From positions 25,258,322 through 25,322,321 of the forward strand of contig NC_064753.1 in NCBI RefSeq assembly GCF_011397635.1: a stretch of 64,000 bases of DNA, written 5' to 3'. The DNA comes from Epinephelus fuscoguttatus. Lineage: Eukaryota > Chordata > Actinopteri > Perciformes > Serranidae. Position numbers and translations under genes: made by a program. Below the pieces are notes generated by a model that did not search any database, was not told the origin of the DNA, and saw only the letters and a list, made by a program, of their open reading frames with translations. This document shows positions 50,794-61,065 of this stretch, in pieces. The first letter of the stretch is position 1. Each line of letters starts with the position of its first letter.

Positions 50794-50927
50794 GGAATAA
50801 AGGAATGAGAGCACTCAGGCTGTGGAACTTTCTCTGCATCCTTTTCCTCTCCAGTGGGTTTTTACGACGTTCACAGTGCTACAGGAAGACGACCTGACTG
50901 TAAAGGCTATACATTCCTCATCAACCC

Positions 50928-50995
<68 letters not shown>
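50928..50995 (+). repeat. (AC)n microsatellite
   Basis: About 33 AC units, among the longest arrays in the window. Confidence 0.95.
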
Positions 50996-50996
<1 letters not shown>

Positions 50997-53277
50997 CATT
51001 TTGATCCCCATGCACTCAATATCCTCCATGCTATTGTTTCAAGATAACATCAACTGTAACCACAAGTAATGAAAATAAGCACTGACTCAAACGGAGTGAG
51101 TTTTCATGTGTTGTCATGTCAAATGTTGTCAACAAATACTGACACATTTATTTGACTTCGGTCTTGATCACAATTTTAAGATCAAAGTTTCATTATACAT
51201 CCATCCGTCATTTTCACAGATTAAAACACTGACAGTGTTCTACTGTAACTTTAAGTCAATCACCCCCCTGTCCAGTTGATGGCATGTGCACATTAATTGG
51301 CAACCGTCTAGTGTACTTTTTGATCTCACATGAATGACCCTTGCTGTCTAGCTGGCTTTAGCCATGGCATTTGAAGGGTATATTGCTATATACCATAGCA
51401 AAATGTCACAGCAGCTGAGTGACCAAAGTTTCTGTGCACAGTTGGTGTCTTCTCATCTTTTTTTCATGCTGTTAGATAGTGCAGGGTAGTGCTGCAGAGT
51501 GCATCAGAATATTTAAGGCCAAAACACACCGGCAGCGAATGCCGCACGTTAAAAATACGCCCGTATCATTTTTAATGTGCAATCCCACATCAGTGCTCCT
51601 GGACGCGCAGCACTTTACGCCACTATCCTATTTCTTGCCTTGCCAACCCTGGAATTAAATGCATCCCCCCCCACTGACTCCCTGCTTGAGCATACCAGCT
51701 CCCATGGCAGCTCGACTCCTCTCCTCACTATGGATGCAGAAAGAGAACTCTGTTGCTGTCACTGTTTCTCATGTGTGACTGAGAATTGATAAGAACAGAC
51801 TAATTATTGAGGTTGTTAAATATCTCAAACTAAACCACCCACGATCCCATCGTTATAAAGACAGTGGCCAAAAGGTATTGCCTAGCAAGTCATAGCTCTG
51901 GAGATCGGCTCTTCAGGTGAGAAATCAAGTTTAATTAGGGGCTGTTCATACATGATTTTAAGCTAAGCCAGAGGTGGAAGACTTACAGGTCTTTCAGTAA
52001 AAGTCGTAATAACTTGTGTGGTCGTCTGCTAATGAGTTGCAGTGCAATGTGCCTGGAGTGTGCTTGCAACAATTTACTGTTCACATTAACTGGTTGAAAT
52101 TGAAAGCGTATGCAAGAGAGTCAATAAAAACAAATGGAATGGTTTTTATCTTGATTGACTGATTGATGTCAATTGTTCATTGAGTGACATGCAAAAAAAC
52201 ATTCCACTTTAAAAGTTGCCAGTAGCTGCTGGCAGTAGCCTTTGAGCGGCACAGTAAATTAAACTCAGTCAGTAATTTCATTTTGTAGTTATAGTCAGTG
52301 GTGTCGTGGTAGTTGATGAGGTGGGTGGACGACTAGGTAGATGGGTAGGTTACCAAGGAGAAAGTGGGTATACTGTCCAGTAGCTTTTAAGCTTATAGGT
52401 GGGTATATTATAAATGGCCAGAAAAAGATGTGGGTGTACCCAGCATACCTCAATATATCCTCCACTACACCACTGGTTATAGGTGACTACTGTATGAATA
52501 ACTGAAAAAAATTGTTCAGCTTTCCCTGCTCCAAACTGTCGTTATCATACGGCCTTTAATAAAACACTAACGGTCGACCTCATCAAATAAGAAAGGACGC
52601 ACCGGCCTCAAGAGAAAACATTTACGTCAGTACAAAACAGTTAAACATATAAACCTCTTTCTCCATAAGTATCCATTACAGACAACCACATTCTTCTGTG
52701 AATGACAAAAGCTGAAACTCAAGTTGTCTCACTTTGTTTTTGACATGTCACAAACGGCTCTCGGTATCAGTTAACAGGCGGGTATAAATCTGCTGTACTG
52801 ATGCCCTATTTCAGCCGATATCTGATACCGGCATTACTGTTTCTCCAGTTAAAACCATTCCTTTAAAAGGATTATTCTACTGGACACACACAGCTTTTAA
52901 GATCTCTGCCCTTTTATTGTCAAAGATAAGAGGTGAAAACAGGCTTGAGGATTAACCTCTAATCCACTCCTCAGCGCATTTTCAAAGTGGCTCATTTCTG
53001 TGTTTGTTTGGTGAGTGCTCATGCATACTGTTCATTTTCTGCCACAGTGAGAAAGGTAAGATACCCTGAGATAAAGGAGAGGCTTTGAATTGATAGACTT
53101 TGAAAGTATGTCTATGGGATTATTTTGAGAAGCACAAAAAGACAAATTCAGGTTAAAATGGCAAATTGAATAACGTATTCCTAAGATCTTCATTCTGCCT
53201 CCTCTTAATCCCCATTTCTCTACCTACTGCATCCTTTAGACAAACACTCCTGACGGGTAATTCACTAATCAGTTTGT

Positions 53278-53417
53278 TCAGAGAAATTTGATTCCTCTGC
53301 TCCTTTCATCATCTGTTTCCCATCCTCTTAACTCCTCAATCCTCCCCTCTAATCCTCCTCTTCTCTCCTCTCTGTTCAGGGTCGAGTTATGTTCCTGGTG
53401 CAGGAGGCTGTGACCAT
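53278..53417 (-). CDS. Unidentified gene, terminal exon
   Basis: Acceptor CTCCTCTCCTCTCAG. The two-base carry-over completes an aspartate codon, then GHSLLHQEHNSTLNREER runs on to GIKFL and TGA. The tract before the acceptor is a CCTCT tandem repeat. Confidence 0.6.
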
Positions 53418-56400
53418 CTGAGAGGAGAGGAGAGGAGAGGATGAAATGTGACATTATAGTGCAGATAAGAACAGATGAAACATTAAAGAAGGAGGACATT
53501 TAGCTCCACACTGGTGTTACCTCGGAGCCAGCTGGTATCTTCCTGTGTTACGGTACGATCGACCTCTGGACTGTCTTGGAGGACAGCTCCAGTTCTGGGG
53601 TCCTCCATCATGCCAGTTAGAATAAGAATGAGAATGAGGGTGAAAATGGCCTCCTCTCATCCCTCCTCCTCTGTCCCACAGTCTCTCACTGTTTTCATAT
53701 TCACGCGGGTCTCCTCTTGCCTCCCCTCTCTCCCTCCATCCTCCTCCTCCATGTCGATGGTCTCCTGTCGTCTCTCCTCTTTCTCTCCAGTTCTCTCCAC
53801 CTGGAGGCCGGCCTGAAAGTGAGAAATATCATATTTAAACGACAGGAAAACTTAAGCCCTGTTTCCACCAAACACTTTCGGTATCGTACCTTTGGAACCA
53901 AAAGTACCCTTCAGACGTGGTACCTAGACCCTAGGGTTACCACCGCAAACAGTACCCTTAAATGTGGGCAGGGTTGTTGTCACTCCCTGCTCCGTCCAGC
54001 ACTCACTGTATTTCCTCATTAGCAGTGACACATATGGAAGTCTGCACCTCGTTTATCGTCCACAGAACGGGGTTACACGCTGACATTTTCAGAACAAAAT
54101 TAAACAGGCTGCAGTGAGAGTCTCTCTCCATGGGATATTTAAAGATAGCTGGTTTGTGCATTTAGTCCTTCTCAGGCAAGTTCAGGTGTTTAGTGTCACA
54201 TGAACGGCACTCCGTGATGTTTTTTTTTTTGAGGATTAGAATATATGCAGTTCACATAACCCAGTCGTAATTAATATATATAAACACTGGAAGATCCACT
54301 CATTACTAAAAGTGTATGTCATATAAAAACTAAAGAAATGGTCCAAGTTGTCACAGTGAAATTTAAGGTGCGTTGATTGATTCACGTTGTCAACTCATGC
54401 ATTGAGTAACATTACAAGTTCATGTTTCACCTTAAAAGTCGCCAGCTGTCGGCCCAGTGAATAAAGTTACTTTTTTTCTCAGACTACAGCTGCTGTGAGA
54501 GGTAGCGATTCATCCTTTCATTTTATATTTGCAGTCATAAAACTCTTCATGGTATGAACAAGCTTCAAAACCAGCCACAACTCAGCCCTGAGCAAGAGTG
54601 ACCGTCCACTACTGACCAATCAACGGACTGCAGTGTTCACAGCTCCACCTTTTAGTACTGGAACTGTGTGCTAGGTACCCCAACAGAGGGGGGACCAAAA
54701 ATGGGGACGGTACAGAACAGTTCCATTGGTGCCATCCACAACTTTTCACAATGGAAATGGGCAAAAAGCGTACTGAACTGAACTGATCCGTACCGTACTG
54801 CTCGGAGGAAACAGGGCTTAGTGTGGTCAAGGCAGTGATAAACTTATTGGTTGTCGCTGCAAAGCAAATATGGTTACCTTTCTAACGTTTCTGGCCACGA
54901 CAATGAGAAGGCAGTACTCACACAAGAAGGATAAAATCACAAAAAGTATGTAGACCTAGCTATGATGTTTGACTTGACACGTCATGACTGATAAGACCCA
55001 ATCTGGAAGTGAACATGGGTGTCTGCGTCGTAGTTTTAAAAAGTCTGCATGTCTGCCCGTCCCGACAAGAACACATCCCTGTCTCCATTTTAGGGGTTCT
55101 CAAGTGTGTGTGGATGTAGCCTGTGTATGTCTGCTGTTTGGTGCTGAGCAGGTAGAGTACAGCAGGGTTATCAAAGACTGATGAAAACAGCTGCCTGCTG
55201 AAGCCAAAACCAATGCTGATGAGAGCAGTAAAAGTGAACTAAAACAGAGAAGCTGTGGTAGTGAAGTTGTTTTTCTACTGAAATATGAGCCTCTACTAGC
55301 CTTACTTGTGTTAGGAGTCTAGGAATAATCTAATGTAACCAAGAGACAACGCCAGCAATCAATTCAGCAATCTTAGTAGATGTTGGTTAAATGCCGCGCT
55401 CTGTGCAAAAAGGATCAACAATTGCTCCTCTCTCTCCCAAACAAACGCGCACACACACACACATACACGCACACAGCTTGTCTTTAAAGTCTGTCCGCAA
55501 TTATTTCAAGGCTTCCCACAGAACAGCCAAAAAAAACCAAACGGCATATCACAGAGGACATACACACTCATCAAGTCTGACAAACGCTGCCAGTGTCGAA
55601 AGCCGAATTATTCAGAGACAGAAAGGTTTCGTGGAGCTGAATGCTCACAGATCTCCTTGTCAACTGTCATCTCACAGAAAAACAAACTAAGATGAAACAT
55701 GTGTTTTGTATTTATGGTCGGTTGCTCTACTATTGGTTACAAAATCTATTAACCGTCAGAAAAAGCTCAATATTTCCCAACTCCAGTTTAGCTACCATTA
55801 AAATCTATCCTCACTCTCAGAAAAGCCTGTGACAAACTTTTCACTTAAAGAACTTTGACAGATGTGGCAGATTTTAAGCCAATTACAAAGTGCTTGAAAT
55901 AAAACATCAAGTCCAACTTTAGATCTTGCCAAAAGGGAGCTGCAGCCTGCTCGACTAAATCAGGCCACCATCCTGTCATCAATCCACTCGCTGAGTGTGA
56001 AAGTGCAGAAAAAAGGCACATGAAAGCACGCCATGCTTAAGTGGATGTGTCAGTCAGGCCGCAAGCACCAACACTTCTTTCAGATCTGTTTCTGTGGTCG
56101 ACATGTCTTCGGAAAAGTCTCAGTTTCTTAGAGATTCAGAATAAAACCAAAAGAGGGAGACAAATAAGATTAAAGAGGGAGATTAGAGAAAATATGTTCT
56201 TCCTGTGTCGGGATTTAAATGTGTGTGAAGGAAAATGAACACTACTGGAGGACAGACTGGAGGAGAGAGGTACATCACTTCTCTCAGCCAAAGTAAAACG
56301 CACTCTACGAATCTGAAAATGAGGTTGTCTTCATTTACTTTTTGTCTTTTTGGACAGAAATAACCTGAAAAGATGTGGGAGAGCAGCTATACTGGATTCA

Positions 56401-56561
56401 CTGCTGGAGTGTAATTGCAAGGGCAGGCGGGCAGAGGAGATATTTGCTGAGGAGACTAAACATCAGGCCTGATTCCAAACAAAAACCAAACCGGGCCCTC
56501 AACGATACCACATAGCGCCACCACTACTCTCACGCACACACAAACTCTCTGTCTCTCTCCC

Positions 56562-56600
<39 letters not shown>

Positions 56601-59600
56601 CACACACTCCATATCCCCACAGTTCTGTAGTAATGATTGGTGTCTGCGTCTGGCAGAAATGAAACACTGAGGTATAAAGAGTGCACAGCCTTCCATCTAT
56701 AAAACCCCGAACATCCTCATGAGACCCACAAGGGTCGACTTGGGCAAAACGCAGACAGTTCGGCGCAATTCAGAGACTCTGCGCCAACAGGGCACGCAGA
56801 GGAACAGTCACAAAAGGTTTACAAGGAGTCACAGGGTTGAACAGAAAATACGGGTTCACGTTTCATAAACTGCTGCTGAGTCGTCTTCTGAGATTGCCCA
56901 GTGAGTCTGTAAACTACAGACGAGTCTTGTATGGACAGAGCTCCAGTCTGTACAGTGAAGAGCATCACATACAGACAGGCCACACTGACACAAAACAAGA
57001 TAGTAGGTGTGTGACGTGTTTGAAAATCTGAGTATAATAAGACAGAAAGGCGTCTGGCTCTGCACACAGCACCAGAAAGAGAGCAACAGCGAGAAATAAA
57101 GCAAAGAAACGAAGAAAAATAAAAGGCTGAGGAGTTAGACGGAGGGGAACGACTGAGAGGAAGGGGAACACAAAGAGGGGAGAGACAGAGGAGAGAGGTC
57201 TGTAATCAGTTAGTCTTGTTGTGTGTCTTAAAATAGAGCTCTCTCAGCCTATAAACAGAAACCTACTATTACTAGTGCACTGACAAAGCAAGTCTCGGAT
57301 CCAAGCGTGCACGTGTGCGTGTGTGTGCGCACACACACGGGCAGTATGCATTAAGGCCGCAGCACACATGGAGCTCGTTACAGCGCGGCCCTCTGGGTAA
57401 TGTGGTTCTGTGAGGGGCACCAGAGAACTACAACCACAGATGAACTGTCAAGATTAAAATGCTGCTTCTCTGTTCAGCTCCAGGAGTATTTTCATCAGTT
57501 TCTCATATGAGCCTCAGTGTTTTTACTTCTCTGTGCTTTGGACAGTGATTGGAAATAAAGACCAACTCCTATTAGAGCCTTGAAAATATGCAGACATTAT
57601 AAAATCACTTTTATGTTTTTAGGGGCCATTGCCTTTTAATTGAAACTTTTACAGTACAGAAAGGACACCCAGGAAGACAAAGAGGGATGTGACATGGGAC
57701 AAAGGTCCCCAGCCAGATATGCATCAAGGACACTGTGGTTATATGGTATGCATCTTAACCACTGGGCCACCAGGGCGCCCTAGAGACACCATAATATTTC
57801 TTAATTCAGGTCAAAACGTTTTTCTCTCTCTGACCTCTATTTAACCAGGATGGTCACAAGATCAAAAACTCTTTTTTTCCCCAAAGAGTCCTGGCCAAAA
57901 TAGCAGCATAATTATGTTACACGAAACAACACAAAACCAACAATCACAGACAGAGCGAGTGTTGAGTAAGAGAAAGGAAGGGGAAAACATGAAAGGCATT
58001 AAATCACTTTTAAAACACAAAGCATTTCAACAAATATAAAAAATATTCTTTAAAACAACTGCACATGCTCATTTAAGTGCTTAAAATAATTATGATTTTA
58101 TGTTTAAAATCATCAAAGTTGATTCGAAACAGTGGAAAATTTGGCAAATTTCAAAAAACATTTGCAATACTTCATACGCAATACTTAATACTCCCCAGGT
58201 GTAAATAGCCATTGTGGTCTTGGTGTCCTGGCAACGTCTAAATATCATGTAAACACAGACAGGTCCATTTAGCTATTCTTCTGAAGTTTATGTACACAAT
58301 GTTCATTCAGCAGCTTCATCCTAAAACTGAAAATAATAGACCAAACCTTGACTCGCTTGAGACTCAAACGCCTGTCTCCTGTGTGAAAGACCTGTGCTCA
58401 CTCACTGTGTCTTACTACCCTCCTGCATAGTGCTGACCTTTATAATACATCACCTGACTCTCTGGCTGTACATTTGTGAGTTTTTTCATGTAAATCTGTA
58501 ACCTTGACGTGTCAATGTGAACAGTGCTAACCAGTCACAGCACACTGTTGGATCCATATGCGTCATGGGGATGGGTGTAAATAGTCGAATAGTTGCAGTG
58601 TGACAATTCAGTGTCTATTTGTACCTGGAGGTAAAAACAGACACTGATAGGACTGGATATGGGTACTCAATAACTGTAAGGTAGTGGCTGAAGTAACCCA
58701 GTGCCAAGTAGTATTGAAGCTTCTCCGCTTAAACAATATCTGCATTTGATCCTTTTGTACTTAGATCTAGAAACAAGACAACCCATACAGTCTGTGGTCT
58801 GGTGATTGATGGAGCTGGATGTTCAGTGCGCCCAGGAGCCACCAAAATGTCCAATGCAATGGCTATACTACATGCCTGTGTCGTTTGGTGGCATTTCACA
58901 CAGCTAATTGCTTCCACTCACATGATGGATATCAAATAAAGTGGGGAAAAAGGTTTTAAATTCTCTATTGGTATCTGTATCACTTTGAGGGTCGTGGCAT
59001 TGGTACTAGTATCATAATTTTTTAATTGTGACCCTTGTTATGTTTTTGATATGTGGGTATGGGTAGCATACAGCAACATCTTTACAGACAAAACTTCACA
59101 CCCACAGTGTTGATGTCTCTTCCCCTACATGATGACAACCATCCACAAACAACATCGGTCATAAGTAAGAAGAAAGTGTTCACTTGTACTAAAAACAGTC
59201 TGTAAAAGGCAGGTGGCTGAAGTTATAGGAAGCTATTGGGCATCTATAAAGACATGTCAGTATGTCTCATGTCTCACCTATGTGTCTTCCTCTGTATCTG
59301 GGTCCTGGTGTGGTTTTATGTTCTGTTACACGGGGTCTGGACTGCAGAACTCTGCCTTGCTTCCTGCAGGTTTCTGTAAGTTTCTCTTTCAGGTGGAGAA
59401 AAAGAGACAAACAGGACGACTGAAGAGAGAGATAGACAAAAACACACTTTGGATTACACGTCTCAAAATCATACTGTTCATAAACGGTAAAAAAATAATA
59501 CAGCATATCATACAAGCAGCTGCAACAGAACACACACACACACATTCCCCTTTTTGTTTTTCTGTCTCCACTCACATCGCTGTCCAGCAACACAGACTTC

Positions 59601-59782
59601 TCTGTACCGCTATGTGCCAGCAGGTACTTTGAGTGGAACAGCCGTCCATCGAAACTGTGCCAAGGCATGAGGGAAGCGTTGGGCAGCGGGCAGCCACTGG
59701 CACAGTTAGCACCCAGCAGGTGGCTCAGTCCTCGGATGTAGAGAGATCCCAGCTGCACCGCACGACTGGATAGGAAAGGCAG
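53278..59782 (-). CDS. Unidentified gene, 3' end: four exons joining in frame to a stop
   Basis: Exons, 5' to 3': 59782-59576 (phase 0-0, 69 aa), 53812-53690 (41 aa), 53602-53521 (27 aa plus one base) and 53417-53278 (ending TGA). All introns are GT-AG; the last two are 87 and 103 bp. The first exon encodes RAVQLGSLYIRGLSHLLGAN and MPWHSFDGRLFHSKYLLAHS, with three cysteines or fewer and no clear membrane span. The next is glutamate- and arginine-rich (TGEKEERRQETIDMEEED), probably disordered. The last two read DSPEVDRTVTQEDTSWLRD, and then NREERRGGLEGRIEEL with GWETDDERSRGIKFL at the C-terminus. I do not recognise the family. The 5' exons must lie right of 59790. Extra exons inside the 5.8-kb intron are possible. 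Confidence that a gene is here is high; exact boundaries of the middle exons are less sure. Confidence 0.65.
53521..53602 (-). CDS. Unidentified gene, penultimate exon
   Basis: The acceptor region TTCTAACTGGCATGATGGAG includes a CTAAC branch motif, and the donor is CCGAG|GTAACA. It encodes DPRTGAVLQDSPEVDRTV and TQEDTSWLR. It ends in phase 1, which the last exon completes. Confidence 0.5.
53690..53812 (-). CDS. Unidentified gene, Glu/Arg-rich exon
   Basis: Acceptor ATTTCTCACTTTCAG and donor AAAACA|GTGAGA. 41 codons, AGLQVERTGEKEERR to TRVNMKT. Its GA-rich sense strand makes the plus strand look like a polypyrimidine tract with false acceptors. Confidence 0.5.
53853..54820. mobile_element. 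Complete inverted-repeat DNA element (GCCCTGTTTCCACC ends) in the gene's large intron
   Basis: The left end TAAGCCCTGTTTCCACC and the right end GGAGGAAACAGGGCTTA are inverted over about 17 bp, 968 bp apart. Both ends also carry GGTAC-rich subterminal sequence (CGGTATCGTACC; CCGTACCGTACTG). No transposase frame is present. Partial copies are at 35500-35765 and 48551-48762. Confidence 0.8.
56565..56598 (+). repeat. (CA)n microsatellite
   Basis: About 17 CA units. Confidence 0.95.
56819..56947 (-). CDS. Possible alternative terminal exon of the unidentified gene
   Basis: The acceptor ATGCTCTTCACTGTACAG is followed in phase 0 by TGALSIQDSSVVYRLTGQSQ and then KTTQQQFMKREPVFSVQP, ending CDSL and TAA. 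The phase fits the 59576 donor, so a short isoform could end here. It could also be an internal exon cut at TCT|GTAGTT, or a chance open frame in the large intron. Confidence 0.3.
   Translation of the reverse strand, partial: TGALSIQDSSVVYRLTGQSQKTTQQQFMKREPVFSVQPCDSL
57612..57781 (-). mobile_element. tRNA-derived SINE
   Basis: On the minus strand it opens GGGCGCCCTGGTGGCCCAGT, then GGTTAAGATGCATACCATAT (A-box TGGCCCAGTGG). The body reads GCTGGGGACCTTTGTCCCAT and CTGGGTGTCCTTTCTGTACT. I recall this order as a common fish SINE. The B box is decayed. Confidence 0.65.
59576..59782 (-). CDS. Unidentified gene, internal exon
   Basis: Strong acceptor CTCTCCTCCATTCTCAG and donor GACAGCGAT|GTGAGTGG. 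69 codons are open in phase 0 and look compositionally coding. It encodes NCASGCPLPNASLMPW in the middle and SGTEKSVLLDSD at its end. Confidence 0.75.
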
Positions 59783-59954
59783 CTGAGAATGGAGGAGAGA
59801 AAAAGATTGGTTTTACATTTGGTTTGTAGTACGTTAACATGACGCTTGATACTTTGGAGTATCTGTACTTTGAAAATGAGACAACCATGACTGCAGTGAT
59901 GGTGACTGTCTTTTGAGCTGCCAGCAGGTCAAACCTGACATCAACAGAGGTGAA

Positions 59955-60680
59955 TTAAAGGGAAAATTCACCACGTTTAATGTGGATGTCCAATCAGTGT
60001 TGATGATAAATGTATTCATGCGCTCATATTTTGAGATGTGTGTCTCGCTTTTGGAAATGTAGAGAGTTTACAATACAAGCAAAGAGAACAAGAAAGTTCT
60101 GTTTTTGAGCAACATCTAGAGCAGTGGTTCTCAAGTGGAGGGTCTTGGTCCAAAAGTGGGTTGTGGACCCATTCTGAATGGACTGTAAGTGACCACACTT
60201 AATTTAATTGTTAAGTTCAGTAAATTTCCAGCGTAGAGCTTTTATTTTGAAGTGCTGTTTTCTGCTGTAGAATGAGTGACTAACCGACAGCTACTTTACA
60301 GAGACAGCAAAGTAGCTCAACCACATGGCCAAACACTATGTATGACGCTGAATGTATTAAACTGTGGGACTGCAAAATAATGACTACGGAGAAATCTGGA
60401 CCCCCTGGCTTGACCAGTTGGGAACCGCTGATCGAGAGAACGGCCCATGGTTATGCTAAAAGACAAGGCTGAAACTGTGGTTCTTCCTGGCATCCAGCTA
60501 CATCACTGTCATGTCAAATGATGGCGCTGGATGCGTGAAGAAGAACAGATTTTGCAGCAGCCAACTCAGCTTTCTCGGTCAAAACAGCATGAGAAATTTC
60601 TTGCTTTCATTGACTACATTTACTAAAGCACTGATTGGACAGCCACATCAAGGATGACCAATTTTCCCGTAAAAAAATCT
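59955..60680. mobile_element. Element with AAAGGGAAAATTCACC end, host of the nested hAT-like MITE
   Basis: The left TTAAAGGGAAAATTCACCAC and a weaker inverted right end ATGACCAATTTTCCCGT are 700 bp apart. The 309-bp MITE at 60122 lies inside. The right boundary is tentative. Confidence 0.4.
60122..60430. mobile_element. hAT-type MITE with 8-bp target-site duplication
   Basis: It begins CAGTGGTTCTCAAGTGG and ends CCAGTTGGGAACCGCTG, an inverted pair. Flanks ATCTAGAG (60114-60121) and ATCGAGAG (60431-60438) match at seven of eight positions, the 8-bp duplication typical of hAT transposition. 309 bp long, non-coding. Confidence 0.8.
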
Positions 60681-60904
60681 TGTAATTTACTGACATCATT
60701 GATGCAAAATATGAATTATCATTAGACAAAGAAATCTCAACTAGTTTTCATACATCCATTTACAAGCAGTCACACTCCCTCAATAATAAATTCACCTTAC
60801 ACACTCTGACATATTTGTCATGACATTTACATTAATAAAGCTTGTTGAACTTAACTTAATTAAAAGAGAAGTCGCGAGTTTGAGGCATCCATAACACCTT
60901 TAGT

Positions 60905-61065
60905 TTCAATCAACACACCACAAACATCTTCCTGAAGCATAGCATCATTGAAACAGTCCTGCTGCACAGAGCCATCTGTTTCTTCAATATGCTCGGTGTC
61001 ACCACCCGGAACAAATTCCTTAAGAGTTTACTCTCAGCTGCTAAAATAATTGTTGTTTCCCAACC
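60905..61065 (+). mobile_element. LINE reverse-transcriptase remnant
   Basis: A frame reads FLKHSIIETVLLHRAICFFN, then MLGVTTRNKFLKSLLSAAKI and a stop. This resembles the FYxSxIESVL...W/F...N...L...A-KIIG segment late in non-LTR reverse transcriptases. Only about 45 codons survive. Confidence 0.5.

Larger units (their letters stand above)
49796..53277. other. Intergenic, downstream of the unnamed gene
   Basis: It holds two long (AC)n arrays and a fragment at 51520-51620 with ACACACCGGCAGCGAATGCC, resembling one end of a fish MITE. The 3' UTR of the unnamed gene should begin at 53277 and run left; no strong AATAAA was chosen. Confidence 0.5.
54821..59575 (-). other. Rest of the large intron of the unidentified gene
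   Basis: It contains an (AC)n array, a SINE and the open frame at 56819-56947. I see no other exon with convincing splice sites. Confidence 0.55.

Noticed and set aside
53636..53816. Good-looking plus-strand splice acceptors such as CTCCTCTGTCCCACAG and TCTTTCTCTCCAG
   Set aside because: They are the complement of GA-rich coding sequence and adjoining intron on the minus strand, and no plus-strand exon follows.
56965..57171. Hydrophobic minus-strand frame (FLRFFALFLAVALFLVLC)
   Set aside because: It is a translation of pyrimidine-rich sequence with no splice sites, although it adjoins the candidate exon at 56819-56947.
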